Origin: Flavobacteriales bacterium
Lineage (GTDB): Bacteria > Bacteroidota > Bacteroidia > Flavobacteriales_D > Sanyastnellaceae
DNA length: 64,000 bases
Reading direction: 5' to 3'
Assembly (NCBI GenBank): GCA_018402085.1
Contig: JAGYJM010000002.1
Span: 2,743,501-2,807,500 of the forward strand
Shown here: piece after piece, positions 45,127-53,857 of the stretch
Position numbering within the stretch: the stretch's first letter is position 1
How the letters are laid out: every line of letters begins with the position of its first letter
Translations under genes and position numbers: made by a program
The notes under the pieces: generated by a model
Told to the model about the DNA's origin: nothing
Databases searched by the model: none
The model's input: only the letters and a program-made list of their open reading frames with translations

Positions 45127-48100
45127 TTAAAAACGATCAAGGTCAACCGGACGCATCACGCCAAACCATTTCAGAATTTTCTCACCTACACCGGGAACAT
45201 CCACGTGTATCAGGAAGACCCCACCTGAAATCGGCACATTCGCCTGGTTCTTGAGGTCCCAGTCGAGCGATGTCAGTGGGTCTGCCTTCTGGTACTGACG
45301 AATCAGGGTGCCCTGAACATTGTAGATGGTCACCGTGCACACTTCAGGGAGGTTCGTGATCTTCACCCGGTTATCGAGCTTACCTGTTTCATACTGTGAG
45401 TAAGCATAGTAGGGGTTAGGAACCACGTTGACCTCTTCAAGTGCTTCGTCAAGTGTGGCCTCATCATTCAACACCGTAGCTACATTGCGGGTGGAGAAAC
45501 GATAGAAGGGGTTCCAGTTGTTTTCTGCCAGATCGTAGTCGTCAACGTTTGACACGGTGGGCGAGTATTTCTCGAACTTCTTGGCAATTCGTATGCGAAT
45601 CCGCACATCATTAGGAATCAGTCCTTGTTCAACCGGCAGCATTTCATATCCGTCATTCAGGAGTGACGAACCTACCCATGTACAGGCGCGGAACACGCGC
45701 CGGCGGTTGGTATTGCTGAAGTCGGCCTCCAGGTTATTGTAGATGAAGCGACCTTCATCATAGGCAGGCATCCGCTCGATGTTGTCTTCTTCAAATTGAG
45801 CATTCTTGAAGACGTAGATCCAGTGCTGACCACCCGCGTATATCGTTGCACCCAAGTTGGACGTAATACGATCTGATGGGTTCCAGAGCATGTCATTGCC
45901 ATTGTCTGCTGCAAACCATGAATCTTCACCAAAAGCGATGTTCAGGCGCTCACCGGTACCCACATCAATGGCATAACCGGGGAACCATCCCATACCAATA
46001 GGCTGTTCGCCATTCAGTGTAGCTTCGGTATCGTTGCCTCCTTCACCAACGGTGAGACCATTCTTGTCTACAGACGGGTGACGACGCAGACGCATTTTCT
46101 CCGGGTCGTCAAAATCAGGGGTCAGATTTTGAGCGAGATCTTCGATGGGCTGCATTTCAATCACCGCAGCGCGTGTCCACTTGCTCTTATCGCTGGTGAG
46201 CACGATATCTACGTTGTTGAGTCCTGAAATCTTCGAGAACGGACTCAGGTCGCCTTCCAGTCCGTCAATGGTTGGAGCCACTGCCGGCAGGAAGATGCTC
46301 TCTGTCGCACCCTGAGGGGTCACTTCGCCGGTATATGATACCAGTTGGTAGGGAGCCCAGGTGCCACCAAGAAGCGTCTCATACATTTCATCTTCATCGA
46401 GCGGGGCACCGGCTTTCAGATCGTCAAAGATGACTTCTTCTTCAATGTCATCATTTTCACTGACCTGCGTACCGGCGCGAATCCAGTTCAGCTCTGAGAA
46501 GCCTTCAGCATCGGGAATACCGGTAAGCCACGGACGTGTGCGGTCTTCGAAGTCAATGGTGGCTTCCAGCAGTTCGGTGAATTCGTTGTTGTTGGTATAC
46601 TGGTATTGCTCCCAGGTAATGGAGATTCCCCAATCAAGCAGGATGTCTTCATTTAGCACTGAAATAGCTTTGATCGAATTGTACACTGCCCGATCGTCAT
46701 TGGATGGATCCGCATCTGCGAGCATGGTCAGGTTGGTAAGCTCCCAGAATGCCGTATCGGCATCGTCAATATCAGCATCATCAGGAGCCAGGCGGAGCTC
46801 AAACTCTGCGTTAGGCACATTGAGTGGATCAATCACTTTGATGTCAACCGGCCCGCGGCCCGGGCGGTAGGTAAACTCAGTGGTTGTGACATTCTGCAAT
46901 GCACTCTCCTCTGAAGCGGGATCCATATCCAGAAGCAGGGTGCCATTGCCCTTGCCTTCTAGGCGGGTAATGGGTACACCATCGCCATAGCTTGCGCCGG
47001 TGAGCGTACCGCCGTTTTCTACTTGAGGCATGTGTGGGATGGCACTGTACACCCTGATTGCGCTTCCTCCGGCGGATGAGCGGCTCGCTTTGAACTGTTC
47101 ATCCTGGCCTGTACGTGTATTGGGGTCATACTCATCGTAATTATTTGTGCCATAGGCGAGCACCAGGTAATAATATGTTTTGTGGTTCACCAGTCGGTTA
47201 TCTCCTTGCGCAAAGGCGTCATTCAGGATACGGAAACTATGTTGCACCCCATCATTCTCACCGTTTGCCATGACCTCAGGCACCGGCAAACCAATTGCCT
47301 GATCGAACCTGTAATTTACCACTACATCAATCGAGTCTTTCTTGTCAACGGTGAACAACAGGCGGGCTTTTTCTACATCCCGGAGGTCAGCGACCGAAAC
47401 TTCGGGGTCTGAAAGCTGGTAAACCTGATAGCCTTGAAATTTATAGCTACGCTGCTCTTCGCTCAGCACTTCACCCTCTGTCGTTGATTCAGGAATGGCC
47501 GGATCAAGGGCAATGTATTCTTCGTTGAAGTTGTTTGAAAGCGGATTGTCATTCGTGACATAGAGAATGACCTCTCTATCGAGCTCCTGAATGGTCACAT
47601 CAGGGGCATCGGGTCCGGAAACAATTTCAAAGCAATTATCAAAGAGTGCCTGGGCTTTGTCATCAGCGATGCGGAGAAGCTCTACAGATTCAAAAGGGTC
47701 ACCACCGCTTGCACGCGCCCAAAGCACACCCACGGTGATGTTGTTATAATCACCCGGTTCAAGCACGAATGGGCCGGCACTTTGCATGAATACACGGTCG
47801 CCCGGAGGGTTACCGGCTGTTTGTTCGGTCCACGGTTCTGTTTCCTGGCCTTGCGTACCCCAATTCAGCGGATCTGTGTCGCCGGGAAACATGTAATCAG
47901 CATCAATACTGAGGTCAGCGCCGGTGCCCGGATTAAAAGCATCTCCTCCATAGGCCATGCGCTGTCCGTTTCGCCAAAATCCGCGCATGTAATTGTAATA
48001 CTCAAAGGCCACGGTTGGCGATCCGTTGACACCTCCTCCGAAATTATGGTAGAGGAATTTGCGCATCCCGAACCGTTCGTTATCGACGATACCATCGCCA

Positions 48101-49338
48101 TAACCGATTCCGATACCATCGTAAGGAATACCCAATGAATCAATCGCATTCTGGAAGTTTTCGGTAAGTGGATTATCGATTCCATCAGAATCCTGGTAAG
48201 GACCTTCAAAGAAATCGACCCCCATAGCGGGAGGGTTCTCCCCATAGCCCAGTGAGATCGCACTTGGCTCATCAATCGCGTCGCCGTTGTAGGCATATCC
48301 GAGTCCGCGACCGACATCGCACCCAACATAATCATCAGGAAACCCGCCAATATCGCAGTCAACCCACACACCGAAGTAAGTCTCGGTGAGGGTCTGGGTT
48401 CCTTGATTGATCAAAACGAAGTTGTAGAAGGTCATGTTGTTGATCTCGTCATTGGTAGAGAACGCAAATGCCTGAGAGCGCACTTCCATGCCTATGGGCT
48501 CGCCCTGCGTTTCGGTATGCACATTTCCTTTGTCGTTGGTGATCCAGTAGTACGTTACATCACCAAAGAGCGGCACGGGGTCTTCCCTTCTTCTCTCTTC
48601 ACAGTCGATTTCCTGTATAAAATCGTACCAGGGGTAGTCTCCTGCTGAAGGGTCATATATTCCGTTTCCGTTGTAGTCTAAAAACGGCGACAAAAAGAAG
48701 TCTTGTCCTTGTCCGACATCACCATGAGCAGGGTAATCGAAAAAATACTGGGGAATCGCATAACCGTCGAGTTCCTGGTCTTCGAGGTCACAATCGGGAT
48801 CATTGAGACAATCAAAGTATTGGCGATGACGAATGGCGTCTGAGCGCAAGACACGGGCAAAGCGGTCATATTCCTGGCACGTGGCTTCGGAAACCTCGGC
48901 TGCCCCATCAGTGGTTAACGGGCCCGGCCAGTAATCATTTCCGGTTGCACCATAGCGCATGGCAGCCAGCTTGAGCTGACCGTCAGGAGCCAATCCCCCC
49001 ATCCACAAAGCGCCACCGTACATAACGCCCACATCGCCTCCCTTGGGTACTTCATACGACCCAATGCTCTGTGCACGATCATGCCAAAGTGCGCCATTGG
49101 TGGATATCAGTGCACGAACGTTGTTCCATTCGATGTCACGAAGGGCGGTTGCGGGGGCGCAAGCGGCTGCCCGGGTGCCCATATTGAGCGTTTCAGCTGT
49201 ATTCGCATCCAGCGCTTTGCGCTGAGCTTCAACAAAAGCTGCTTTATCTGCATATTCTGACTGAGCCGCCAGGAATAGCGGCACCAGCGCTATGAGGCCC
49301 ACAGCGCCCTTGAATAAGATCGTTCTCATGCTCATCAT
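45127..49338 (-). CDS. Large secreted protein with T9SS-like C-terminal domain
   Basis: 1403 residues with signal peptide (MRTILFKGAVGLIALVPLFL, AAQ; several adjacent Met codons, the first is used here). The N-terminal part has RDIEWNNVRALISTNGALWH and GVMYGGALWMGGLAPDGQLK, the opening of a family of large Bacteroidota secreted proteins I recognise by pattern but for which I know no function. It is followed by an Asp/Gly/Tyr-rich region with DYNGNGIYDPSAGDYPW, a likely calcium site. The C-terminal 110 residues (VNVVPNPYYAYSQYETGKLD, TVTIYNVQGTLIRQY, GGVFLIHVDVPGVGEKIL) look like a T9SS type A sorting domain or its close variant. It converges on the dockerin-like gene at 45125 with no gap. Surface location is likely. 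Confidence 0.75.
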   Translation of the reverse strand: MMSMRTILFKGAVGLIALVPLFLAAQSEYADKAAFVEAQRKALDANTAETLNMGTRAAACAPATALRDIEWNNVRALISTNGALWHDRAQSIGSYEVPKGGDVGVMYGGALWMGGLAPDGQLKLAAMRYGATGNDYWPGPLTTDGAAEVSEATCQEYDRFARVLRSDAIRHRQYFDCLNDPDCDLEDQELDGYAIPQYFFDYPAHGDVGQGQDFFLSPFLDYNGNGIYDPSAGDYPWYDFIQEIDCEERRREDPVPLFGDVTYYWITNDKGNVHTETQGEPIGMEVRSQAFAFSTNDEINNMTFYNFVLINQGTQTLTETYFGVWVDCDIGGFPDDYVGCDVGRGLGYAYNGDAIDEPSAISLGYGENPPAMGVDFFEGPYQDSDGIDNPLTENFQNAIDSLGIPYDGIGIGYGDGIVDNERFGMRKFLYHNFGGGVNGSPTVAFEYYNYMRGFWRNGQRMAYGGDAFNPGTGADLSIDADYMFPGDTDPLNWGTQGQETEPWTEQTAGNPPGDRVFMQSAGPFVLEPGDYNNITVGVLWARASGGDPFESVELLRIADDKAQALFDNCFEIVSGPDAPDVTIQELDREVILYVTNDNPLSNNFNEEYIALDPAIPESTTEGEVLSEEQRSYKFQGYQVYQLSDPEVSVADLRDVEKARLLFTVDKKDSIDVVVNYRFDQAIGLPVPEVMANGENDGVQHSFRILNDAFAQGDNRLVNHKTYYYLVLAYGTNNYDEYDPNTRTGQDEQFKASRSSAGGSAIRVYSAIPHMPQVENGGTLTGASYGDGVPITRLEGKGNGTLLLDMDPASEESALQNVTTTEFTYRPGRGPVDIKVIDPLNVPNAEFELRLAPDDADIDDADTAFWELTNLTMLADADPSNDDRAVYNSIKAISVLNEDILLDWGISITWEQYQYTNNNEFTELLEATIDFEDRTRPWLTGIPDAEGFSELNWIRAGTQVSENDDIEEEVIFDDLKAGAPLDEDEMYETLLGGTWAPYQLVSYTGEVTPQGATESIFLPAVAPTIDGLEGDLSPFSKISGLNNVDIVLTSDKSKWTRAAVIEMQPIEDLAQNLTPDFDDPEKMRLRRHPSVDKNGLTVGEGGNDTEATLNGEQPIGMGWFPGYAIDVGTGERLNIAFGEDSWFAADNGNDMLWNPSDRITSNLGATIYAGGQHWIYVFKNAQFEEDNIERMPAYDEGRFIYNNLEADFSNTNRRRVFRACTWVGSSLLNDGYEMLPVEQGLIPNDVRIRIRIAKKFEKYSPTVSNVDDYDLAENNWNPFYRFSTRNVATVLNDEATLDEALEEVNVVPNPYYAYSQYETGKLDNRVKITNLPEVCTVTIYNVQGTLIRQYQKADPLTSLDWDLKNQANVPISGGVFLIHVDVPGVGEKILKWFGVMRPVDLDRF

Positions 49339-49388
49339 CTAGGTTTGGCTTGCAAAGTACAATGCATCAGTTAATTTGACACACAGCT

Positions 49389-52300
49389 TTACCCAATGAT
49401 TTGCTCAAGCATGAGCTTATCGGTATACAGTAACCAGCCTTCAACCGAGCGATCCGTGCCTTGCCGCAGTGCCTCGCAATAATGTTGAATTTGTTGCACG
49501 TGCGCCTCTTCAGAGCCGCCTGTTTTGTAATCAAGCACCACGAGGCTTCCCGAAGAGTTTTGAATCACCCGATCGGGGCGGATCACCTCTCCCTGATCAT
49601 TGATCCATTCTCTCTCAATGTATGATACTTCTTCGCTCAACCACTGCTGCATCTGGGGCATATTCACCACGGCCCTGACTTTTTGCAGGATGGCCTCCCA
49701 TGAAGAGCGATCCATGCGCTGCCACGGATAAGGCATCGCCAATACCGGTTCAATGTCTGCCAAGGCACGAATCATCGCCAGGAGGCGATGCACTTCAGTG
49801 CCTTCTTGCCGGGCTGTAAGGCGACGCAAGATCGGGTCATAACCTTCCGGTCGCACACTGATGCGAAGTCTGGACGTGGCTGCGGAGCGTTTCAATGACG
49901 ACAGTGTATGGGGCATGTCTTCATTGCGGGCGCCCTCTTTTAGCACCGGTTCTCCTTCAGCAACGCGCTCTTCCCAGAGGGCTTCACCCATTCTCTCAGC
50001 AACAACTTTAGCCACCATTTTATGCGGCGAATCCCACGTTTCGTTCTTCTTTTTCGGCACATGCTCAATCAGAAGGTGGAGATGATCGGCGGCGCGCGTG
50101 CACGCCACATAGATGACATTCATTTCGTCAAGCAACTCGCGCGATTTTTCTGCTTCGTACTGATCATTCGCCCATGTGCCTTTCATTTGACTGAGTGGCA
50201 CGACAGCGGTTGGAATTCCGAATATCTCGGGATCAAGGTCAACCGGGTGTAAGTCAGAGGCTCCTCCTCGACTACTATCCGGAATCAACGCAATGACCAC
50301 CGGAAACTCCAGTCCTTTGCTCTTATGCACGGTCATCACTCTCACGCCGTCAATATTATCGGGCACTGTGATGCTTTTGCGGTGGCCTTCGTTATCCCAG
50401 AAGTACAAAAACCCACTGAGCCCCTCGCTTTCTTCAAGCTGGTAATCGAGGGCCATCTGCAGCAGCGCCTCAGCATAGGCCGGGTAGTGTTCGTTTACTT
50501 TCAGCAGGCTCATCAGATGCTCAACGAGGTCATAGAGGTTTCGGGAAGCCAGTTTACTGAAGTCGCTTACTCCGAGCAAGTCATTAACCAGCTCACGCAC
50601 CTTGATACGTCCTCTTTTACGCTGCTTATCGGGCAGTTCAACATACCTCTCATAGATATCTTCAAGCGACGGTATGCCCGGATAGTAAGCAGCGAGACAC
50701 TGCACGAGACGAGCGGCTGCCTGCATATCGTCGGGGTTATGCAGCAGACGCAACATTTGCACGACTGCGAGCGGTGCCACATGAAGGCCGATGCGGAGGC
50801 TTTCACTTGTGATCGTGCTAACGCGGTTGTCAAGCAAGTAACGGGCGATGCCCCTTGCTTCTTTTCCTGAGCGGGTCAGGATGGCGATATCACGCAAGTC
50901 ATATCCGAGCTCGCGGTTCTTTTTCACGAGGTCAAGGATTCGCTCGTGCCTGAGTTGATCGCGGTCAGCAGCCGGACGAGCGGGGTAGGCATCAGCAGTG
51001 ATCCAGCCTCCCTTGTGTTTTCGCGGCTCCTGAGCCAATTTCTCGTAAATATCGCGATGCTCTTCACCGAGGTATTGACAGAGGTCTTCAAATAATTCGT
51101 TGTTGAAGCGAACCACATTCTCACGCGAGCGCCAGTTATCGCCCAGGTTGCGTTCACGGTGATAGCGATGCAAGGTGTCTTGCCGCTCTTTCATCTGTGG
51201 CGTAAGCTCACGACCTATCAAATCAGGCAATTGCTGCAACTGCCTGACATCTCCATTTCTCCAGCGGTAAATAGCCTGCTTGCCATCGCCTACGATCAGG
51301 TTAAAGTGACCGGTTGCCAGGCTGTTCTCAATCAGCGGCAAGAAATTCTGCCATTGCACCACAGAGGTGTCTTGAAACTCATCGATCAGGAAATACTTGT
51401 AACGCTCGCCAATGCGTTCAAAGATGAAGGGTGCCGGACTCGAGGCTACGAGCTGCTCAATCGTGCGGTTCAGATCAGCAAAGGTGAAAGCATTGGCTGA
51501 GGTGCGCACGTCGTAAATGGTTTCTTGCAATTGTTGAAGCACAGCCAACGGGTACATGCTGTTCATGAGCCCTCGCTTCAAGCTAAGCTTCGGATCAAGG
51601 GCTTCCAGAATCTGGTGGTAGGGCTTTCTCAGGTGTTGCTCAAGAAACGCCGCCACCGCGGCTTCCTCTTCCGAGGGCGTTCCCGATTTGCAGAGGCTTT
51701 TTACACCATCAAACTGCCCCTGAATGGTCGCACTCGGCTCGCGAAGATCGCCACTCGCGATGCGGTCAAAGAACTTCGGAATGTGATGTCCGCTGAAAGC
51801 CTTCTCAAGTCCGGCCGCACCAATCTCTCGCGCTGCTGAGCGGGCGGCTTCGACCGCTGCGGTATCTGCTTTGTGGATTTCCTTTAAATACGTGCGCTGC
51901 AGGTTGATGAAATCTGTCGGTTTATAGGTTGAAAGGGCATTGAGAACCGGTCGGATTTCTTCTTTGAAAAGTAGCTTTCCGAACTTGATGAGCTCATCGC
52001 GGATCAGCCAACTGTCTTCGTCTTCAATACGCTGCAAGACGAAGCCCTCCACAACACGTGTCAGTTCAGGGTCATCGGGTCCTACCCTGGCTAGCAGTTC
52101 ATCAACGGCTTTAGCGATCAGGTGTTCTTCATTCAATTCGATGCGAAAATCACCATCCATCGAAAGTTCACGGGTGAAATTGCGTACGAGGCGATTGACA
52201 AACTTATCGATCGTCATTACGGCGATCTGCCCATAGCGTGTCATCATGGCGTCGTATTGCCGCTGTGCACGGTCGCGCAGCACTTCAGGTGATATACCGA

Positions 52301-52562
52301 GCTCGCTGCAGAGATCGTTGTTGTAGGGGCTTTCTCCCTCCGCTACGCGTTTCATGCCTTCAATGATTCTGCTCTTCATTTCGTCGGCTGCCTTATTTGT
52401 AAAGGTGATCGCCAGGATGCTGCTGAAAGCAAAGTCATCGGAATCGTTCAATGCCGCAAGCAGGTAATAGAGCACCAGGTTGTAGGTTTTACCTGAACCG
52501 GCAGATGCGCGGAGGATTAGAAATTCGGGTTGATCAGGCTTGAGGAGAGGTTCAGTGTTCAT
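49389..52562 (-). CDS. AddA/RecB-like ATP-dependent helicase-nuclease
   Basis: A 1057-residue UvrD-type helicase fused to a C-terminal nuclease, expected to process double-strand DNA ends for recombination. The ATG at 52562 is used; a TTG four codons earlier is possible. Walker A ASAGSGKT is at residues 19-26, then motif Ia (AITFTNKAADEMKSRI), motif II YFLIDEFQDTS near residue 395, motif III GDGKQAIYRWRNGD, motif V MTVHKSKGLEFPVVI near 745 and motif VI YVACTRAADHL near 820. The nuclease shows RPDRVIQ and VLDYKTG near residues 993-1012, the PD-(D/E)XK signature. No AddB partner is in the window. It lies between a secreted protein gene (same strand, 50 bp away) and the divergent copper-type operon. 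Confidence 0.9.
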   Translation of the reverse strand: MNTEPLLKPDQPEFLILRASAGSGKTYNLVLYYLLAALNDSDDFAFSSILAITFTNKAADEMKSRIIEGMKRVAEGESPYNNDLCSELGISPEVLRDRAQRQYDAMMTRYGQIAVMTIDKFVNRLVRNFTRELSMDGDFRIELNEEHLIAKAVDELLARVGPDDPELTRVVEGFVLQRIEDEDSWLIRDELIKFGKLLFKEEIRPVLNALSTYKPTDFINLQRTYLKEIHKADTAAVEAARSAAREIGAAGLEKAFSGHHIPKFFDRIASGDLREPSATIQGQFDGVKSLCKSGTPSEEEAAVAAFLEQHLRKPYHQILEALDPKLSLKRGLMNSMYPLAVLQQLQETIYDVRTSANAFTFADLNRTIEQLVASSPAPFIFERIGERYKYFLIDEFQDTSVVQWQNFLPLIENSLATGHFNLIVGDGKQAIYRWRNGDVRQLQQLPDLIGRELTPQMKERQDTLHRYHRERNLGDNWRSRENVVRFNNELFEDLCQYLGEEHRDIYEKLAQEPRKHKGGWITADAYPARPAADRDQLRHERILDLVKKNRELGYDLRDIAILTRSGKEARGIARYLLDNRVSTITSESLRIGLHVAPLAVVQMLRLLHNPDDMQAAARLVQCLAAYYPGIPSLEDIYERYVELPDKQRKRGRIKVRELVNDLLGVSDFSKLASRNLYDLVEHLMSLLKVNEHYPAYAEALLQMALDYQLEESEGLSGFLYFWDNEGHRKSITVPDNIDGVRVMTVHKSKGLEFPVVIALIPDSSRGGASDLHPVDLDPEIFGIPTAVVPLSQMKGTWANDQYEAEKSRELLDEMNVIYVACTRAADHLHLLIEHVPKKKNETWDSPHKMVAKVVAERMGEALWEERVAEGEPVLKEGARNEDMPHTLSSLKRSAATSRLRISVRPEGYDPILRRLTARQEGTEVHRLLAMIRALADIEPVLAMPYPWQRMDRSSWEAILQKVRAVVNMPQMQQWLSEEVSYIEREWINDQGEVIRPDRVIQNSSGSLVVLDYKTGGSEEAHVQQIQHYCEALRQGTDRSVEGWLLYTDKLMLEQIIG

Positions 52563-52603
52563 GAGAAAGGTCAATACTTCAGCGCGGGAAATTACAAATT
52601 ACC

Positions 52604-52611
52604 TACTTTTG
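52604..52611 (+). promoter_or_regulatory. -7 promoter box directly before the copper-type operon
   Basis: TACTTTTG, an exact TAnnTTTG match ending only 4 bp before the ATG at 52616. Transcription would begin at or next to the start codon, so the first gene may have a leaderless mRNA. Confidence 0.45.
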
Positions 52612-52615
52612 ACTT

Positions 52616-53008
52616 ATGCGTATTGTCGGACTGTTTCTGGTGTGGTTTATAATCCTCTCGGTAGGCGGTAAGACGCTTATCCAGGTTGACTTTATCCTCC
52701 ATCAGGATCAGATCGCGCGCGAGCAGTGTGAGGAACGATTCAAGGAGAATTCCTGTTGTCACGGGCAGTGCGTACTGAAAAAGAAATTCGACGCCGCAGA
52801 AACCCCTGTAGAGTCATCGGGAGAAGAGCGCACTATACCGGTCATGCCGGAACTGCTCTGGGTGCCTGAAAGGCCGTCACCACTGCATTTTTTAACAGAC
52901 GATGTTCGCATCCTGCGCTTTTGCGCAGTTCGTGAAAAAATCACTGAAGGCTTCCCGCTGCCGATTGAGAAGCCGCCCCGCCGCCTCATTTTCTTTCGCG
53001 CTGTGTGA
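52616..53008 (+). CDS. Small Cys-rich membrane-anchored protein, first gene of MbnP operon
   Basis: 130 residues: one N-terminal hydrophobic helix (IVGLFLVWFIILSVGG), then QVDFILHQDQIAREQCEERF and the motif ENSCCHGQCVLKKKFDAAE, then a loose C-terminal part. I recognise this as a type of short Bacteroidota protein with a conserved 'N-x-C-N/H-G-x-C-x-L-K' core often found near metal-uptake genes; it has no assigned function. The Cys-Cys-His-x-x-Cys cluster could bind metal. A hairpin repeat (52904-52928) lies in its 3' half and encodes VRILRFCAV, so the C-terminal part may be modified by insertion. It is 96 bp ahead of the MbnP gene. Confidence 0.65.
   Translation: MRIVGLFLVWFIILSVGGKTLIQVDFILHQDQIAREQCEERFKENSCCHGQCVLKKKFDAAETPVESSGEERTIPVMPELLWVPERPSPLHFLTDDVRILRFCAVREKITEGFPLPIEKPPRRLIFFRAV
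52904..52928 (-). repeat. Dispersed hairpin repeat, copy 9 (inside CDS)
   Basis: On the minus strand CTGCGC-AAAA-GCGCAG followed by GATGCGAAC: a full-consensus copy inside the small Cys-rich gene, in the opposite orientation to the gene. Confidence 0.7.
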
Positions 53009-53104
53009 TCCACCACACTTTTTTTCTGCTTTACCCTGTTTTTCTTTAGGGTGAAGTACGCTTTTACAGTATTAACAGAGACAATTGCGTCTAATTTGAA
53101 GGAA

Positions 53105-53854
53105 ATGAAAACAACCTTTTTTACCTTTTTTACCGTTTTTGCCCTGGCGGCCATCTTGCTGACCAGCTGTGATAAAGACGAAGATGTTACCGAAGGCACA
53201 CTCAGACTGAGTACCCGTGCCTTATTCAATGGCAACACATTCAATATCGGAGACACCATTCAGGACCCGGCGGGCAACCCCATGTTTGTTGAGCAGTTCA
53301 GAATGTTTGTTTCTGAAATTCGAGCCGTTAAAGAAAACGGAGAGACCGTGCGTCTGGTCGATGTGGATCAAATCAATTTTGCTGAGGGCTGGACGCAGAG
53401 CTACACGCTACCTGCGGGCAGGTACAAAGGTATCAGCCTGAGCCTCGGTGTTCCGGCAGACTTGAATACCGATCAGGATCCGGCGCAGTACCCTACCGAT
53501 CACCCGCTCAGTATTTCGAGCGCTGAAGGTATGTTCTGGACCTGGAACAGCGGCTACATCTTCGTGAAGTACGAAGGCAAGGTGGCGCTTGACGGCGATG
53601 AGAACAGCATTCTTGACCCCTATGCGTTTCATGTAGGCGGCGACAGCTTCTACCGCTCACTGACGCTGAATCGCAGCTTCGAAATCGGTGAACCGCGTAC
53701 CGATCTTCGCCTGAATTTCAATACCGAACAGTTCCTCACCGGACCTGGCGATACCATTGACCTCGCTGAAGATAACCTCACGCACACCATGGACAACATG
53801 CCGCTGGCGAACCGTTTCATGACGTTGTTTGCTGACGGTATCAGCCTGAATTAA
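53105..53854 (+). CDS. MbnP-like copper-binding lipoprotein
   Basis: 249 residues. The start at MKTTFFTFFTVFALAAILLT leads to a lipobox with Cys22 (LLTSCDK); a GTG 18 codons upstream is rejected. The body matches the MbnP family: TLRLSTRALFNGNTFNIG, then FVEQFRMFVSEIRAV, then the tryptophan-containing core GMFWTWNSGYIFVKYEG (Met143, Trp145, Trp147, Tyr151), then FHVGGDSFYRSLTL with a conserved His. In studied MbnP proteins a Trp is oxidised to kynurenine by the partner di-haem enzyme MbnH, creating a copper site. Two MbnH-like genes follow at once, the first starting 3 bp after this stop. Copper handling is therefore the best guess. The exact modified Trp here is not established. Confidence 0.85.
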   Translation: MKTTFFTFFTVFALAAILLTSCDKDEDVTEGTLRLSTRALFNGNTFNIGDTIQDPAGNPMFVEQFRMFVSEIRAVKENGETVRLVDVDQINFAEGWTQSYTLPAGRYKGISLSLGVPADLNTDQDPAQYPTDHPLSISSAEGMFWTWNSGYIFVKYEGKVALDGDENSILDPYAFHVGGDSFYRSLTLNRSFEIGEPRTDLRLNFNTEQFLTGPGDTIDLAEDNLTHTMDNMPLANRFMTLFADGISLN

Positions 53855-53857
53855 TTG

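Noticed and set aside
45121-45141. CTTGAT..ATCAAG hairpin between the convergent genes at 45125/45127
   Set aside because: Only 6 bp and overlaps coding ends without a T-run; too weak to call a terminator.
45685-45701. Hairpin GGCGCG-GAACA-CGCGCC inside the 1403-residue protein gene
   Set aside because: 5-nt loop and no conserved tail; encodes an Arg-rich stretch and is probably chance.
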